From contig CANJTS010000002.1 in the NCBI GenBank assembly GCA_947477655.1, positions 62,001 through 126,000 of the forward strand: DNA of 64,000 bases, written 5' to 3'. Below the pieces are notes generated by a model that was not told where the DNA came from, did not search any database, and worked only from the letters and a program-made list of their open reading frames with translations. A program made the position numbers and the translations under genes. Positions 17,173-27,230 of the stretch are shown in pieces (position 1 is the stretch's first letter; each line of letters starts with the position of its first letter). Origin of the DNA: CAILUG01 sp903844415 (GTDB lineage Bacteria > Pseudomonadota > Gammaproteobacteria > Pseudomonadales > Pseudohongiellaceae).

Positions 17173-17204
17173 ATTTAACGACACTCCATTGAATAAATGA
17201 ATTT

Positions 17205-17239
17205 GGGCCTGGTGCAGAAAGCAACAGGCCCTTTTTTTT
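17205..17239 (+). terminator. rho-independent terminator after the NTF2-like gene
   Basis: Perfect 7-base stem GGGCCTG/CAGGCCC (17205-17211, 17225-17231) followed by a run of eight T. It abuts the 3' end of the convergent hydrolase gene. Confidence 0.85.
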
Positions 17240-18155
17240 ACTTCTGCACCGCCGCCATCGTTGTAATGCGCGCGTTCCAACATGCGCCTACCATGCTGGC
17301 AAAACGTTGCATGCTCTCTTTCCCTATAACAAGTGGGTTCGCGCTGCCGGCAGTGCGTGTTGATGCCGACAATATGAAATCACGTGCAACCGGATCGAAA
17401 ATCATTTCGTGCGGATGCAGTGCAACATCCACACCTTCACGCGCAGTAAATTCTGCAAGATGTTCGATACCCGCAACCGCCTCGCGATGCACGTCGATAC
17501 CACCGCGCGGGCTTAGCTCCATAATAACGGCCTTGTGCTGCTCGCCATTTTCAAAAACGGGAAAAATCAGAGAGATCGCACCCGGCGTATGGCCCGGTGT
17601 TAATACAACAGTAAAAGTTGTGTCGCCAACTGTGATGACTTCGCCGTCATGAGCGATACTGTCTGCATCAGGCGCACCACCCAATTGGCTCCAGTCGGAT
17701 TCCGACAGCATCACGCGAACCCCTTGCTTCTGAAAATATGGAACACCACCTGCATGGTCGCCGTGAAAATGGGTTACGAAAACCACTTTAAGATTTGCAG
17801 GATCAAGCCCGAGTTTGCGCAATCCACCGGCAACAATCAGTTCGGCATCTTCAGGTGTATAAAGTGTATCAATCAGTACTAGGCCGTCGGAGGTCTGTAT
17901 CACCCAGGCCCCGACATCAGTCCGTCCAACGTAATATAAATTGTCGAACAGTTTGGTTGGTACCGCAGCCACACCTTCGCCAAGACCTGGAAAACGCGCA
18001 GGCTCAACAGTGCATTGCCGCACGAAGGTAGCTTGTGAGCGCGGCTCTGCCAGCAAACGTGCTTGCTCGACCAAAGCAGGGTCTGCGTCTTGTGCGGATG
18101 CTAGGCCAAAACCAAAAACGGTAATCACACTTAAAGCTGTTACAAATTTATTCAT
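17238..18155 (-). CDS. exported metallo-beta-lactamase-fold hydrolase, B3-like
   Basis: 305 residues with a signal peptide ending ASAQD. Zinc ligands are visible: H129, H131, D133 and H134 in THFHGDHAGG, H189 in TPGHTPG and H247 or H249 in LHPHE. HxHxDH with no Cys at the B1/B2 position is the subclass B3 arrangement. Beta-lactam hydrolysis, lactonase or other ester/phosphoester activity is possible; sequence alone does not decide. Ribosome site GAGGTAA. It is 15 bases downstream of the serine hydrolase gene, so one operon encodes two unrelated beta-lactamase-type folds. Confidence 0.85.
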   Translation of the reverse strand: MNKFVTALSVITVFGFGLASAQDADPALVEQARLLAEPRSQATFVRQCTVEPARFPGLGEGVAAVPTKLFDNLYYVGRTDVGAWVIQTSDGLVLIDTLYTPEDAELIVAGGLRKLGLDPANLKVVFVTHFHGDHAGGVPYFQKQGVRVMLSESDWSQLGGAPDADSIAHDGEVITVGDTTFTVVLTPGHTPGAISLIFPVFENGEQHKAVIMELSPRGGIDVHREAVAGIEHLAEFTAREGVDVALHPHEMIFDPVARDFILSASTRTAGSANPLVIGKESMQRFASMVGACWNARITTMAAVQK

Positions 18156-18170
18156 AATTATTACCTCGAT

Positions 18171-19418
18171 TTACTCAATTATTGCCTGCATCACCGCATT
18201 TTCAAATTCTGGACGCATGTCCCGGATTGGTGTCTGGATCATCATCACCGCAATGATCTCTTCTTTAGGGTCTACCCAAAAGTGGGTTCCATACGCACCG
18301 CTCCAACCAAAGCTACCATCGGAAATGCGATGACCGCCAGCAATTGCGTCTTCGATGACGCGTACGCTTAAGCCATAACCTTCACCTGCAGTCCGCCCGG
18401 GCAGAGTCGCGGGAATATGGACGCTGGACATCAACTGTACCGTGCGCGGACTAAGCAAGCGCTTACCATTCAACTCGCCACCGTTGGCAAGCATTTGTGC
18501 AAACTTCGCATAATCATCTGCTGTCGACACTAATCCGCCTCCGCCGGCAAAATATACCTTAGAAGACATCGACATGGAGTTTTGATTTTTTACCATGGCG
18601 CCATTAGTAAAGGCGTAGGCGGTTACCAGGCGCGGCTCTTGCGCAGTGGTGGGCCAATGGCTGGTTTCTGTCATAGCAAGGGGGGCGAAGATGCGTTGTT
18701 GGAGAAACTCATTAAGTGGTTGCCCCGAAGCAATTTCCACGACGCGTGCCAGTACATCAAAACCATCGGAAGCGCTGTACATCCAGCGCGCTCCTGGTTG
18801 AAACTCAAGAGGTGACTTGGCAACACGCGGCAAATAAGTAGCCAAGGTGTCCTCTGGACGCCGCCGACCTTCCTGCGCCACTACACTTTGCCCCATTGGG
18901 CCACTCGAAAGGCCTGAGGTATGGGTCAGCAAGTCCTTAATTGTAATGTCGTGAACCGCAGGCACTGTATAGAACTTTATTGGAGTTCCTTCCCGGGCTG
19001 CTTCTTGCAAGATAGCGGTCTGCTGATTCTTGAATTCTGGAATGAAAAGAGAGATAGGGTCGTTGAGGTGAACTTTGCCCTCTTCAAGCAACATCATGAT
19101 TGCTGTGCCAATTACAGGCTTGGTCATAGATGCCATTCGGAACACGGAGTCGCGTGTCATGGGTTGCTTGGTGTCTACGTCCATACTGCCCTGAACATCG
19201 ACGTAGGCAATTTGCCCTTTGCGGGCGACTAGCATCACTGCGCCGGAAATTTCATTCGCGTCAATGTGCTGTTGCACTAAGGTGTGAATACGATCAAGTC
19301 GTTGCTGGGATAGTCCAACCTTGTCAGGTTGGGTCGAGGGTAGCGGTTCTGCCTCTAAGGAAGGCAGTGCAAAAAGCGCTCCAAGGGTCACACAAAGTAT
19401 GAAACGACTGTAAGCCAT
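18171..19418 (-). CDS. exported serine hydrolase, class C beta-lactamase/esterase VIII type
   Basis: 415 residues with a signal peptide ending SLEAE. The ATG at 19416-19418 is preceded by AGGGGAG, unlike an upstream in-frame ATG. Ser97 and Lys100 of the SxxK motif lie in MASMTKP; a YxS/N-type tyrosine follows in WMYSASDGFDVL; the third motif is altered to GAYGTHFWVDP, as in EstB-type esterases rather than KTG beta-lactamases. Carboxylesterase or D-amino-acid-peptide hydrolysis is more likely than antibiotic hydrolysis. First gene of an operon with the downstream metallo-hydrolase. Confidence 0.88.
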   Translation of the reverse strand: MAYSRFILCVTLGALFALPSLEAEPLPSTQPDKVGLSQQRLDRIHTLVQQHIDANEISGAVMLVARKGQIAYVDVQGSMDVDTKQPMTRDSVFRMASMTKPVIGTAIMMLLEEGKVHLNDPISLFIPEFKNQQTAILQEAAREGTPIKFYTVPAVHDITIKDLLTHTSGLSSGPMGQSVVAQEGRRRPEDTLATYLPRVAKSPLEFQPGARWMYSASDGFDVLARVVEIASGQPLNEFLQQRIFAPLAMTETSHWPTTAQEPRLVTAYAFTNGAMVKNQNSMSMSSKVYFAGGGGLVSTADDYAKFAQMLANGGELNGKRLLSPRTVQLMSSVHIPATLPGRTAGEGYGLSVRVIEDAIAGGHRISDGSFGWSGAYGTHFWVDPKEEIIAVMMIQTPIRDMRPEFENAVMQAIIE

Positions 19419-19579
19419 GGGAACTCCCCTAAAGAATCCTTGAAGAATGTTGGTAAAACGCAAGCGATCCTACCGCAACTCCGGATTTGCGCAACCCGGT
19501 ATATTTTTCAGTCTTGCATAAACCTTAAAAAACTCAGCCAGATACCAGCGCGCGTTTTTAAAAAAAGCATCAGGAACGC

Positions 19580-20710
19580 CTATTCCCAACCCGTAGGTGA
19601 GTTATACGCAGTGGTAAAGCCCATCGCTTCGATCTCGTGCACCTGCCCATCAGCGCCAATTTTAAAGATGTGTGCAGCAGGCAGGTCGAAGGGAGCAAAG
19701 GGCATGTTGCTGCTGTTACGTTCGGCGCTAGTACCGTCGAGGTTGGTCACTGTATAGGGTAGGTTGTCCATCGGGTGACGGAAATGCGACAGCCCCATCA
19801 CGAGACCGGTCTGCGGGTCGGCTGCGAACACACGACGATTTTCGATGCGCGCAATGTACTGGAACGTTCCGCTATTTAACTGGCCACGACAGTCGCGTGC
19901 AACAGCTGGTGTGGGGGTAGTCCCAGGTACAGTGGGAGCGGCCGGGGATGTAATGCCGCTGGCGGTGATCATGCCATTCTCGTGTCGTTCGCAATCGGGA
20001 GCAAACGGCATAAGCTCGCCGTTGTTGTCATCGAGAGCGTCATAATAGCTGGCACCTATGCTAATCAGCTCGTCATGTAATTTTTGTTGTTCCACCGGAA
20101 CGTAGGTAAGCAGACCTGGACGTAGGGTCTGCAGATTGACCATCTGCGCTTCCCGTACCCCAGATAATAAATGCTCCGCTTCCGTGATAAGGCCGTTGTT
20201 ATCAAACTTTAGGCGTATAGCAACAACGACCGGTTGTTCAACTGGTGGGTTGGCCGCAGAATATGCCGCTCTTTCTTCGGGCGAGGCGCCCTGCGGTGCT
20301 TGTGGCGGCGCCATGTAAGTCATCATGGCTAGATAGCCAACGGTGTGGTTGGTTTCATCCGGCACATGGATAGCAAAAGTGTTTGAAGCCGTTACTGCGG
20401 TTTGCCACAGGCCTTCCCCAGTTTGCATCTTTTTCGCATTTTCGACGAACACTACATTCGCAGCTAAAGGTGCTTGGGAAGGATCATGCGCCACGATAGC
20501 CGCCACATAGGTATTGGTAGCATCGATCAAGCATTGTCGATTACAGGCTGCAGCTATCGGAACGGTGGCAGGAGTCGTAGCGCTGGTTAGCTCTGTTGCA
20601 ACGACGGCTTGGCGGGCTGTATCGGCTCCCTTGTTACAGGCCCCTAGAAGCAGCATAAGGCCTGCCAGCGCAGTTGTGGTAGTCCATGTAAGAACACTGG
20701 GTTTGAACAT
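19580..20710 (-). CDS. lipoprotein with two NTF2/DUF8021-like segments
   Basis: 376 residues. The ATG at 20708-20710 follows GAGGAAGC. The signal peptide ends in a lipobox (LMLLLGAC), so the mature protein is probably lipid-anchored. CNRQCLIDATNTYVAAIVAH begins a first domain; LLTYVPVEQQKLHDELISIG, then ASYYDALDDNNGELMPFAPD, begins a second, similar segment, consistent with a duplicated NTF2-like fold of the DUF8021 type. A Pro/Thr-rich loop (SPAAPTVPGTTPTPAV) lies between conserved Cys residues. Function unknown. It is divergent from a TonB receptor 450 bases away. Confidence 0.65.
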   Translation of the reverse strand: MFKPSVLTWTTTTALAGLMLLLGACNKGADTARQAVVATELTSATTPATVPIAAACNRQCLIDATNTYVAAIVAHDPSQAPLAANVVFVENAKKMQTGEGLWQTAVTASNTFAIHVPDETNHTVGYLAMMTYMAPPQAPQGASPEERAAYSAANPPVEQPVVVAIRLKFDNNGLITEAEHLLSGVREAQMVNLQTLRPGLLTYVPVEQQKLHDELISIGASYYDALDDNNGELMPFAPDCERHENGMITASGITSPAAPTVPGTTPTPAVARDCRGQLNSGTFQYIARIENRRVFAADPQTGLVMGLSHFRHPMDNLPYTVTNLDGTSAERNSSNMPFAPFDLPAAHIFKIGADGQVHEIEAMGFTTAYNSPTGWE

Positions 20711-21154
20711 ATTGCTTCCTCTTGTTTTATTTGAAAACATTATTTTCGATTTTTTAAGGTAAAGTATTTACGACTGTAAGGGTTTATATTTTGATCAAGT
20801 TTGCTATTTTCAATATTCTGTAGGTTTTTCTTTTAAAAAGATTCTATATCTGAATTATAGAGAATAGTGAAAGCGCATAGTATTTTTGAAATTAATTGTT
20901 GTTGGCACAGAATGAGAAAATTATATTTTTTAAATCAATACTGTCTTATAGTGAATTTCGATATAAGAAATAATATTCGAATACCGAAAAAATAAGTTAG
21001 ACTCTGAATGATGAAAAATTATTATCCAGATTAGATCGCCATCAAAAAGCCAGATACTGTAAAAAATAACGCCAATTTTCTATTCGATTTTTTCTTATAG
21101 AAATCAATGGTGCGGCAATCTGGCTTCATATAAATTTTTTAGGGGAGATCCACA
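20711..21154. other. AT-rich divergent intergenic region (444 bases)
   Basis: Lies between the lipoprotein gene and the TonB receptor. It is markedly AT-rich, with several imperfect inverted repeats. The clearest is at 20841-20865 (9-base arms with one mismatch, 7-base spacer). No gene or clear Fur box. The receptor's ribosome site AGGGGAG is at 21141-21147. Confidence 0.45.
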
Positions 21155-21204
21155 ATGAAAAAACAAGTAAGTTTCCTGTTGAGCAAAAAATACTAGCATC
21201 AGCT
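21155..21204 (+). other. displaced start and signal-peptide segment of the TonB receptor
   Basis: ATG at 21155 has a good AGGGGAG site 7 bases upstream and reads MKKQVSFLLSKK before stopping at TAG 21194-21196. One extra A in the six-A run at 21185-21190 would join it in frame to ILASAMLAIFSGM of the receptor below, making a complete signal peptide. Confidence 0.75.
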
Positions 21205-24200
21205 ATGTTGGCCATCTTTTCTGGTATGACCAGTAGTGCTGTAACTGCTCAGGATGCAAATGCCGCAGCAGCGGCAGAGCTTGAAGAGATAACAGTTACC
21301 GGTTCTAGGGTGCGTGTGGTCACTGGCATGACAGCACCAACTCCTGTCACTGCGATCACAGTTGCTGAACTAATAAATTTCAATCCCGGCTCCACCGTGG
21401 CAGAACAGCTCGACAACCTGCCGCAGTTTTTCTCTACTAATACAGCACAGCGTGGCGGTAATGCTGTCAGTACCACAGCGGGGGGCAGCTACCTAAACCT
21501 GCGCGGTATGGGTCAGAACCGTACGCTGGTATTGCTGAATGGTTCGCGCATTATTCCTGCGGATGCCAATGGCAGTGTCAACATTGACAACTTTCCCTCT
21601 GCACTGATGACGCGTGTAGACGTGGTGACGGGCGGCGCCTCAGCAGCTTATGGTGCTGACGCAGTAGCGGGTGTTGTCAATTTTGTGCTTGATCGCGAAT
21701 TCGAAGGCCTAAAAACCCGCGTTTCAACGGGTATTACTGAAGAGATGGATGGCGAGAACTACAATCTCAGCGTGGCCGGTGGAAAAAGTTTCCTTGATGG
21801 TCGGCTGCATTTGATAGGCTCAGTTGATGCGCGTCAGATCGATCAGATCGGCCCCGACCGAGAGCGTTGGGACAACTGGCAGGAGTGGGGTCATGTACGT
21901 AATCCGGCCTGGGTTTCCTTAACTGCAACCCCGACCACACCGCAGCGTATTACAGTTCCCAACGTATTCGGCGCGATTTCTGCTCCGCAAGGATTGATCA
22001 CCTCGACAAACGCTAATTTTGCCTACAACCGCTGGGTTTTCACTAACGATGCCAAAGACGTTCGAGCCTATTCTCCAGGGAGTTATCTGTCCCTCACGGG
22101 CGCGGGCGCGGCCAGCAACCAAGCAGGTGGTCAGGAATACAATGACTATGTGGCATCAAACAAGCGTGGTGTGCGTGGAAATGAAGTAGCGCAGCGTTCT
22201 TTTTTTCTCGCTGCCAAGTATGATGTTAACGACCAGTTAAGCGTCAATGTGCAGTCGATATTTGGTCGTTCGGAATCCAGTTTTTGGGGCCAACCCAGCA
22301 ACATCACCATACCGGGTGCGCAATACCAGTGGACGGTACAGCAAGAGAACCCCTACTTGCCGGCACGACTTAAAGCAGAAATGGTTCGGCTCAACCTTTC
22401 TACTATCAACGTCAACAAGACCGGTAACATCTATGGCCCGAATTTAATAAACATTTATGACGACCGAGCTGACGTGAGTATTGGTCAACTGGCGTCGACG
22501 ACTGTTGGCTTCGAGTACGATTTTGAAAACGGTTGGAATCTAACTGGTAACTTCCAGCGCGGCGAATCAAGCGTAGGATCAGGTCTGCGCAACATACCCC
22601 GCATCGACAAATTCTTCATGGCGATGGACGCGGTGGTCGATCCTGCCTCTGGTAAGATCGTTTGTAACATAAGCCTCAAGAATCCCAGTGCCGCCGATTT
22701 AGCTGCTTTCATGGTGGGGAAAAAGGTGTCTAGCCCACTCACTCCCGATGGCGTGACGGTTAGCTCCCCGATCGGACCTTTAACCCCGTCAGAATGTGTA
22801 CCTTTCAACCCCTTTGGTCTGGGTAACGCCAACCTAGCAGCCAAAGACTGGATCGAGGACGAAGGCAAGAAGCAAGACCGTATCCTGGAGCAGGACTTTG
22901 CCGAATTGCTGTTGACCGGACAAGTGTACGAAGGTTGGGGCGCAGGCCCGATTTCGCTAGCCGCTGGTCTGACCTTACGCGACGAGTCATTTGATCAGGT
23001 CAACTTTCCTGCTTATGGTGAACGCGGCCTGCTGAACGCACCGACACTAGGCATCCGTAACATCCCGATCGGTTTTGCTAACGCTGGTAATCGCTCACTA
23101 CATCCGTTTTCCGCAATAGGCGTGGGTGGCGGCGAAAACGGCGTTTGGGAATGGTTCTCCGAGGTTAACGTGCCTATATGGAAATGGGATACAGGGCAGT
23201 CGATTGGTTCTACGCTAGCGTACCGCAGTTCTAACTACGACAAATCTGGACGTCAGGAAAGCTGGAAAATCGGGTTCGATGCTCAAATTGTGGAAGATTT
23301 GCGCTGGCGTTTCACCAAATCACGCGACATACGAGAGCCGAACTTTGCAGAGCTATATCTGACGACTACAGGTAGTGGAACAGTGATTGATCCAGTGTTT
23401 GGTACCACAAACTCATCGTTGACCTCTCTTGGCGCACCGAACACAACCCTAGCCCCCGAGTTTGGTAACACCATCACAAGCGGTTTTGTCTATCAGCCTA
23501 GTTTTGCCACTTGGGCCAATGGCATTCAACTATCTCTCGATTGGTACGAAATTGACTTGTTAGGTGCGGTAAACCTTTATGGTAACCAACGTATTGTGGA
23601 TGACTGTTTCCAAACCAAGGCAGCCAGTGCCTGTAATCTAATTTCGCGCGATTTAGCGACCAATACCATTACGCGTATTCTCAATCAGTACATTAACGCT
23701 GGCAACGCCCAGACTCGCGGCGTGGACTTCGAGGTGATGAACACCGTAGAGACCAACTTCTTTAGCAACGATACCGAGACCTTCACGGTGCGTGCGCTGG
23801 CGGGTTACCTGGCCGAGAACTCCACTAAAACTGCAGCTGGCACAACGCTTGATGCCCTTAACAGCCAAGGGCGTCCGGAGTACAAGGCAACCATATCTAC
23901 CCAATACAGTGTGGGTTCTTGGGGTGCGATGCTCCAAGGAACCTACGATGGTGCCACAATGAATAACAACACGTGGGTTGAAGGGCGTGATGTGGATGAT
24001 AACTGGATTGCTTCGCAGACGATCTTCAGTGCTGCTGCTAACTATACGGGTGAAATGTCGGGTGGTGGTCAATGGCGCGGTTCATTTAATGTTACCAACC
24101 TGTTTAATCGCGCACCGCCGATTATTGCTGGGGCTGGTGGACAATCGTTCAGTAGCAGCCATGACACATTGGGACGTCGCTATCAGTTGAGCCTTAATAT

Positions 24201-24210
24201 GGATTTTTGA
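21205..24210 (+). CDS. TonB-dependent outer-membrane receptor (apparent 5' frameshift)
   Basis: Outer-membrane transporter for a large ligand. As written, the open frame starts at an ATG with no ribosome site in the middle of a signal peptide; the true start is probably 21155 (see the preceding entry). TonB box EEITVTGS is followed by a plug domain (NLRGMGQNRTLVLLNGSRII, VDVVTGGASAAYGADAVAGV) and a ~800-residue barrel ending YQLSLNMDF with the terminal Phe required for assembly. The plug resembles large receptors without iron-siderophore hallmarks. Substrate unknown. The next gene is also a TonB receptor. Confidence 0.9.
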   Translation: MLAIFSGMTSSAVTAQDANAAAAAELEEITVTGSRVRVVTGMTAPTPVTAITVAELINFNPGSTVAEQLDNLPQFFSTNTAQRGGNAVSTTAGGSYLNLRGMGQNRTLVLLNGSRIIPADANGSVNIDNFPSALMTRVDVVTGGASAAYGADAVAGVVNFVLDREFEGLKTRVSTGITEEMDGENYNLSVAGGKSFLDGRLHLIGSVDARQIDQIGPDRERWDNWQEWGHVRNPAWVSLTATPTTPQRITVPNVFGAISAPQGLITSTNANFAYNRWVFTNDAKDVRAYSPGSYLSLTGAGAASNQAGGQEYNDYVASNKRGVRGNEVAQRSFFLAAKYDVNDQLSVNVQSIFGRSESSFWGQPSNITIPGAQYQWTVQQENPYLPARLKAEMVRLNLSTINVNKTGNIYGPNLINIYDDRADVSIGQLASTTVGFEYDFENGWNLTGNFQRGESSVGSGLRNIPRIDKFFMAMDAVVDPASGKIVCNISLKNPSAADLAAFMVGKKVSSPLTPDGVTVSSPIGPLTPSECVPFNPFGLGNANLAAKDWIEDEGKKQDRILEQDFAELLLTGQVYEGWGAGPISLAAGLTLRDESFDQVNFPAYGERGLLNAPTLGIRNIPIGFANAGNRSLHPFSAIGVGGGENGVWEWFSEVNVPIWKWDTGQSIGSTLAYRSSNYDKSGRQESWKIGFDAQIVEDLRWRFTKSRDIREPNFAELYLTTTGSGTVIDPVFGTTNSSLTSLGAPNTTLAPEFGNTITSGFVYQPSFATWANGIQLSLDWYEIDLLGAVNLYGNQRIVDDCFQTKAASACNLISRDLATNTITRILNQYINAGNAQTRGVDFEVMNTVETNFFSNDTETFTVRALAGYLAENSTKTAAGTTLDALNSQGRPEYKATISTQYSVGSWGAMLQGTYDGATMNNNTWVEGRDVDDNWIASQTIFSAAANYTGEMSGGGQWRGSFNVTNLFNRAPPIIAGAGGQSFSSSHDTLGRRYQLSLNMDF

Positions 24211-24482
24211 TTTGTATAAGTACTTCGGCGTCAGAGTAAAAACCTAGCATTCTGGTTCAATGAAGAACTGAATGGTTGAAAAATGCATAAATACTGGGTT
24301 TTTACTTTTTCCAAGCTTAACTAAAAAGTCCACAATTTATCAGGAATTTTTGTTCTTTAAGCCATCACCATAAATTCTTTACAAAAAACTCAATGAAAGA
24401 TGGACAAATTGTGAATCTAGTTTTAGTCTCGGCAAGCGTAATAGTAAAAAATGTCTTAAAAAAACTACAACGGAGAGCATTG
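24211..24482. other. spacer between tandem TonB receptor genes
   Basis: About 270 AT-rich bases with no gene. An in-frame ATG at 24393 would add 30 residues to the second receptor but has no ribosome site. No hairpin with a T-tract seen. Confidence 0.4.
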
Positions 24483-26942
24483 ATGAAAGTTAAAAAAATC
24501 AACATAGCAATCGCAGCTGCAATAACAACAAGTTTTGGCCTAATTAGTTACCAATCGGCTTTGGCTCAGCAAGCGCCCGCCCCGGCCCCGGCAGCGGGTT
24601 TAGAAGAAATCACAGTATCGGCGACACGTCGATTACAGAACTTGCAGGAAGTACCCATTTCAATCGTCGCGATTACCGGTGAAAACCTGGTAGTGCGTGG
24701 TATCGACAACCTTGAAAAAGTCAGCCAAGGCGTGCCAAACGTAATCATCACCGGCGGCGGTGGCGGCACCGGCGGCGCCAATTTCCGTATGCGTGGTATT
24801 CCTAACGTAGGGACTTATGTTGATGGCGTGTGGCAGGTAGGTACTGCCGGCTTCCTGACCCAAGAGTTCGTTGATATAGACCGTGTAGAAGTGTTGCGTG
24901 GGCCGCAGGGCACGATGTTTGGTCGTGACTCTACCGGTGGCGCTATCCGCATCTGGACCAAACGTCCAACCCAGGATTTCAATGGCAGTTTTACCACTAC
25001 GATGGGTTCGCTGGATCGTTTGGATATGAAAGGCTCGGTTAACCTCCCGATCTCCGAAAATATTAAGACCAAATGGACGGTTGCGAACATGGCGCGCAAC
25101 GGCTACATCGACAGTTTGACTACGGGTGAAGCTGGTGGCGGTATCGATCAACAAGTTATGCGAGGCGACATTGTTTGGGATGTAAGCGACACCCTGAGTG
25201 TCCGCGCTGGTTGGATAAGCAATGACAGTACATTTACGGAGCCGCGCATACAAGATGCCATTTTTCGCACCTACGACGATCCAAATCCAGCCTGGACTAA
25301 GCAGTTAGTGGGTCTACCCGAGTTTTATACCTACGTGAAAACCGATGCTCTGGGCAAACCGGTTGAACCTTTCTTTTCCCCTGCCAACCAGGTGGCGGGC
25401 TTCCCGGGTGGCCAAGTGGGTTTATGGCAGAACAAGTCTGGCAGCGTCCTGCCCAATCGCTACGAGACCGATCAGGCTTCCGTGGAAGTCAACTGGCAAC
25501 TTCCCTACGATATCGATCTGATGTATTTAGGGGCAAATGTAAAACAAGATACAACCTCCGTGGTCGACTGGGACAACAGCCAATACGTTCTGGTGGAGGA
25601 CATCAACCGCGGTCTTTTGAACATGACCAGCCACGAACTGCAACTGACCACTACTATCGACCGCTTCGATTTGATGGGCGGCTATTATAAATGGGACCAG
25701 AACTCAAACACACGTAACGGTCGATGGGTGGCTAACGAGTTCAAGAAAGGCATTCTTCCAATAGCCAACGTGCTGAATTCGGCCGCCTGTAATCCAGTCG
25801 GTGGTGTCCCAAAAGGATACGTCGGCTGTGCCCAGGTGTGGGCCAATGCTACCAGTGATGCCTACGACCAACTGTCCATGGCTGAACAGGGTGGTTACGC
25901 TTTTTTTGGCGAAACGACCATGCATGTCAACGATAAGATCGACCTCACGCTGGGTCTGCGTAAACACAGCCAAGAGGGTTATTCACAAGGCTTGGCTAAG
26001 ACTGCAGACACGGCACTCAAACCACTCGATCCTACCCAGTTGCACATTGGTGATCCCTTTGCTGGCACCAAAACCGGAGTGCCCAATAAGTTCCAGTTCG
26101 AAAAGAACACCATGCGTGCGGTGGCTCAATATACCTTTAGTGACGACCTGAACGTTTACGCGAGTTATTCCGAGGGTTTCAACTCGGGAGGAGTATCGGT
26201 AGTCAACATCAACTTGGTGAGAACCGAGTTTCCCTACAAGCCGTCAACCTTGAAAAACAGGGAAATCGGCTTTAGATCCGACCTTTTGGATAGCACCCTG
26301 CGTCTCAACGTGACTGTATTCTCAACGATTTGGGCCGACCTGCAAGCTTCCGGCGTTGTGTCGGATCCGGTTACGAAGATTCAGATCCCCCAACTGGTTA
26401 CCACCAACGTCGGCGAAGCAGAGGCCAAGGGCATTGAAGTAGAACTTACTTATGTGCCGACTGACAACCTGCAGCTCAGTTTAGGTTTAGGGAAGTTGTC
26501 TACTGCCTATACCAAGATTGCCCCGGGCACCATGTCAGGCCATCTGCCGTTTAACTCCGGCACCGAGTTTGCGGCAGCGCCGGATCGCAGTTGGACCTTG
26601 GGAGCGCAATACAGCAGTGCACTCGGCAGCAACGGGACGCTGCTCTCGCGTTTAGACTATAACTATCAGGGTCAGTTTTGGCGTTCCGAGCCCTTCCTCA
26701 GGGTGAGCGGTTACGCAGCGGTGCCTAAGACTGGCTTCGAAGAAAGCGGTGACTGGGGGGTGATGAACATGCGCTTCACCTATGAACCGACTGGTGCAGA
26801 TTGGGACTTGTCACTGTTTGGCACCAACCTCACTGACCAGCACATGCTGAACTCCGGATTCTTTCACGGAATTTGGGGCTTCGATTTTGCAACGGTCGGC
26901 CGACCACGCGAACTCGGTTTAACATTCAACTATCGCCTCTAA
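24483..26942 (+). CDS. TonB-dependent outer-membrane receptor
   Basis: 819 residues. The ATG at 24483 follows CGGAGAG. A signal peptide ends SALAQQ; a Pro/Ala linker precedes the TonB box EEITVSATRR. The plug contains QEVPISIVAITGE, FRMRGIPNVGTYVDGVWQ and VDRVEVLRGPQGTMFGRDST (partly quoted from memory of the reading: DIDRVEVLRGPQGT). The barrel ends ELGLTFNYRL, with an aromatic residue three from the end. It belongs to the RGPQGTLFGRN-type receptors common in marine Gammaproteobacteria and sphingomonads. The related receptor at 30105-32648 has the same plug signature. A bidirectional-looking terminator follows. Confidence 0.95.
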   Translation: MKVKKINIAIAAAITTSFGLISYQSALAQQAPAPAPAAGLEEITVSATRRLQNLQEVPISIVAITGENLVVRGIDNLEKVSQGVPNVIITGGGGGTGGANFRMRGIPNVGTYVDGVWQVGTAGFLTQEFVDIDRVEVLRGPQGTMFGRDSTGGAIRIWTKRPTQDFNGSFTTTMGSLDRLDMKGSVNLPISENIKTKWTVANMARNGYIDSLTTGEAGGGIDQQVMRGDIVWDVSDTLSVRAGWISNDSTFTEPRIQDAIFRTYDDPNPAWTKQLVGLPEFYTYVKTDALGKPVEPFFSPANQVAGFPGGQVGLWQNKSGSVLPNRYETDQASVEVNWQLPYDIDLMYLGANVKQDTTSVVDWDNSQYVLVEDINRGLLNMTSHELQLTTTIDRFDLMGGYYKWDQNSNTRNGRWVANEFKKGILPIANVLNSAACNPVGGVPKGYVGCAQVWANATSDAYDQLSMAEQGGYAFFGETTMHVNDKIDLTLGLRKHSQEGYSQGLAKTADTALKPLDPTQLHIGDPFAGTKTGVPNKFQFEKNTMRAVAQYTFSDDLNVYASYSEGFNSGGVSVVNINLVRTEFPYKPSTLKNREIGFRSDLLDSTLRLNVTVFSTIWADLQASGVVSDPVTKIQIPQLVTTNVGEAEAKGIEVELTYVPTDNLQLSLGLGKLSTAYTKIAPGTMSGHLPFNSGTEFAAAPDRSWTLGAQYSSALGSNGTLLSRLDYNYQGQFWRSEPFLRVSGYAAVPKTGFEESGDWGVMNMRFTYEPTGADWDLSLFGTNLTDQHMLNSGFFHGIWGFDFATVGRPRELGLTFNYRL

Positions 26943-26973
26943 CAACCGTTTAGATCGATCAGAAGTGAGTTAG

Positions 26974-27005
26974 AAAAAAGGGTGGCAAGTGCCACCCTTT
27001 TTTTT
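26974..27005 (+). terminator. rho-independent terminator after the second TonB receptor
   Basis: Perfect stem GGGTGGC/GCCACCC (26980-26986, 26991-26997) with a four-base loop. It has A residues before and eight T after, so it may also serve the convergent tannase-like gene. Confidence 0.9.
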
Positions 27006-27230
27006 GTCTCTTTTTTTAAACAGATTTGAAGTATTGAGCCCAAATTTTTAATTAGCCCCAATCTCTAATGAAAAATCTGGGTCAATAAAAATTGTGGTCT
27101 TTGGTTTGATGTTGATTTTGATGTTGGTAGAAGGCAGTAAGACAGTTGATTAAACCTTTACTGAAAATAAAAAGGCTTGCTTAAGGTATTCATTTCACTG
27201 AAGGGCTTGGTCAGTCCGGTGCCGCGAGTA

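Noticed and set aside
24660..25253. 197-codon minus-strand frame inside the second TonB receptor
   Set aside because: Antisense to a well-supported receptor; no motif.
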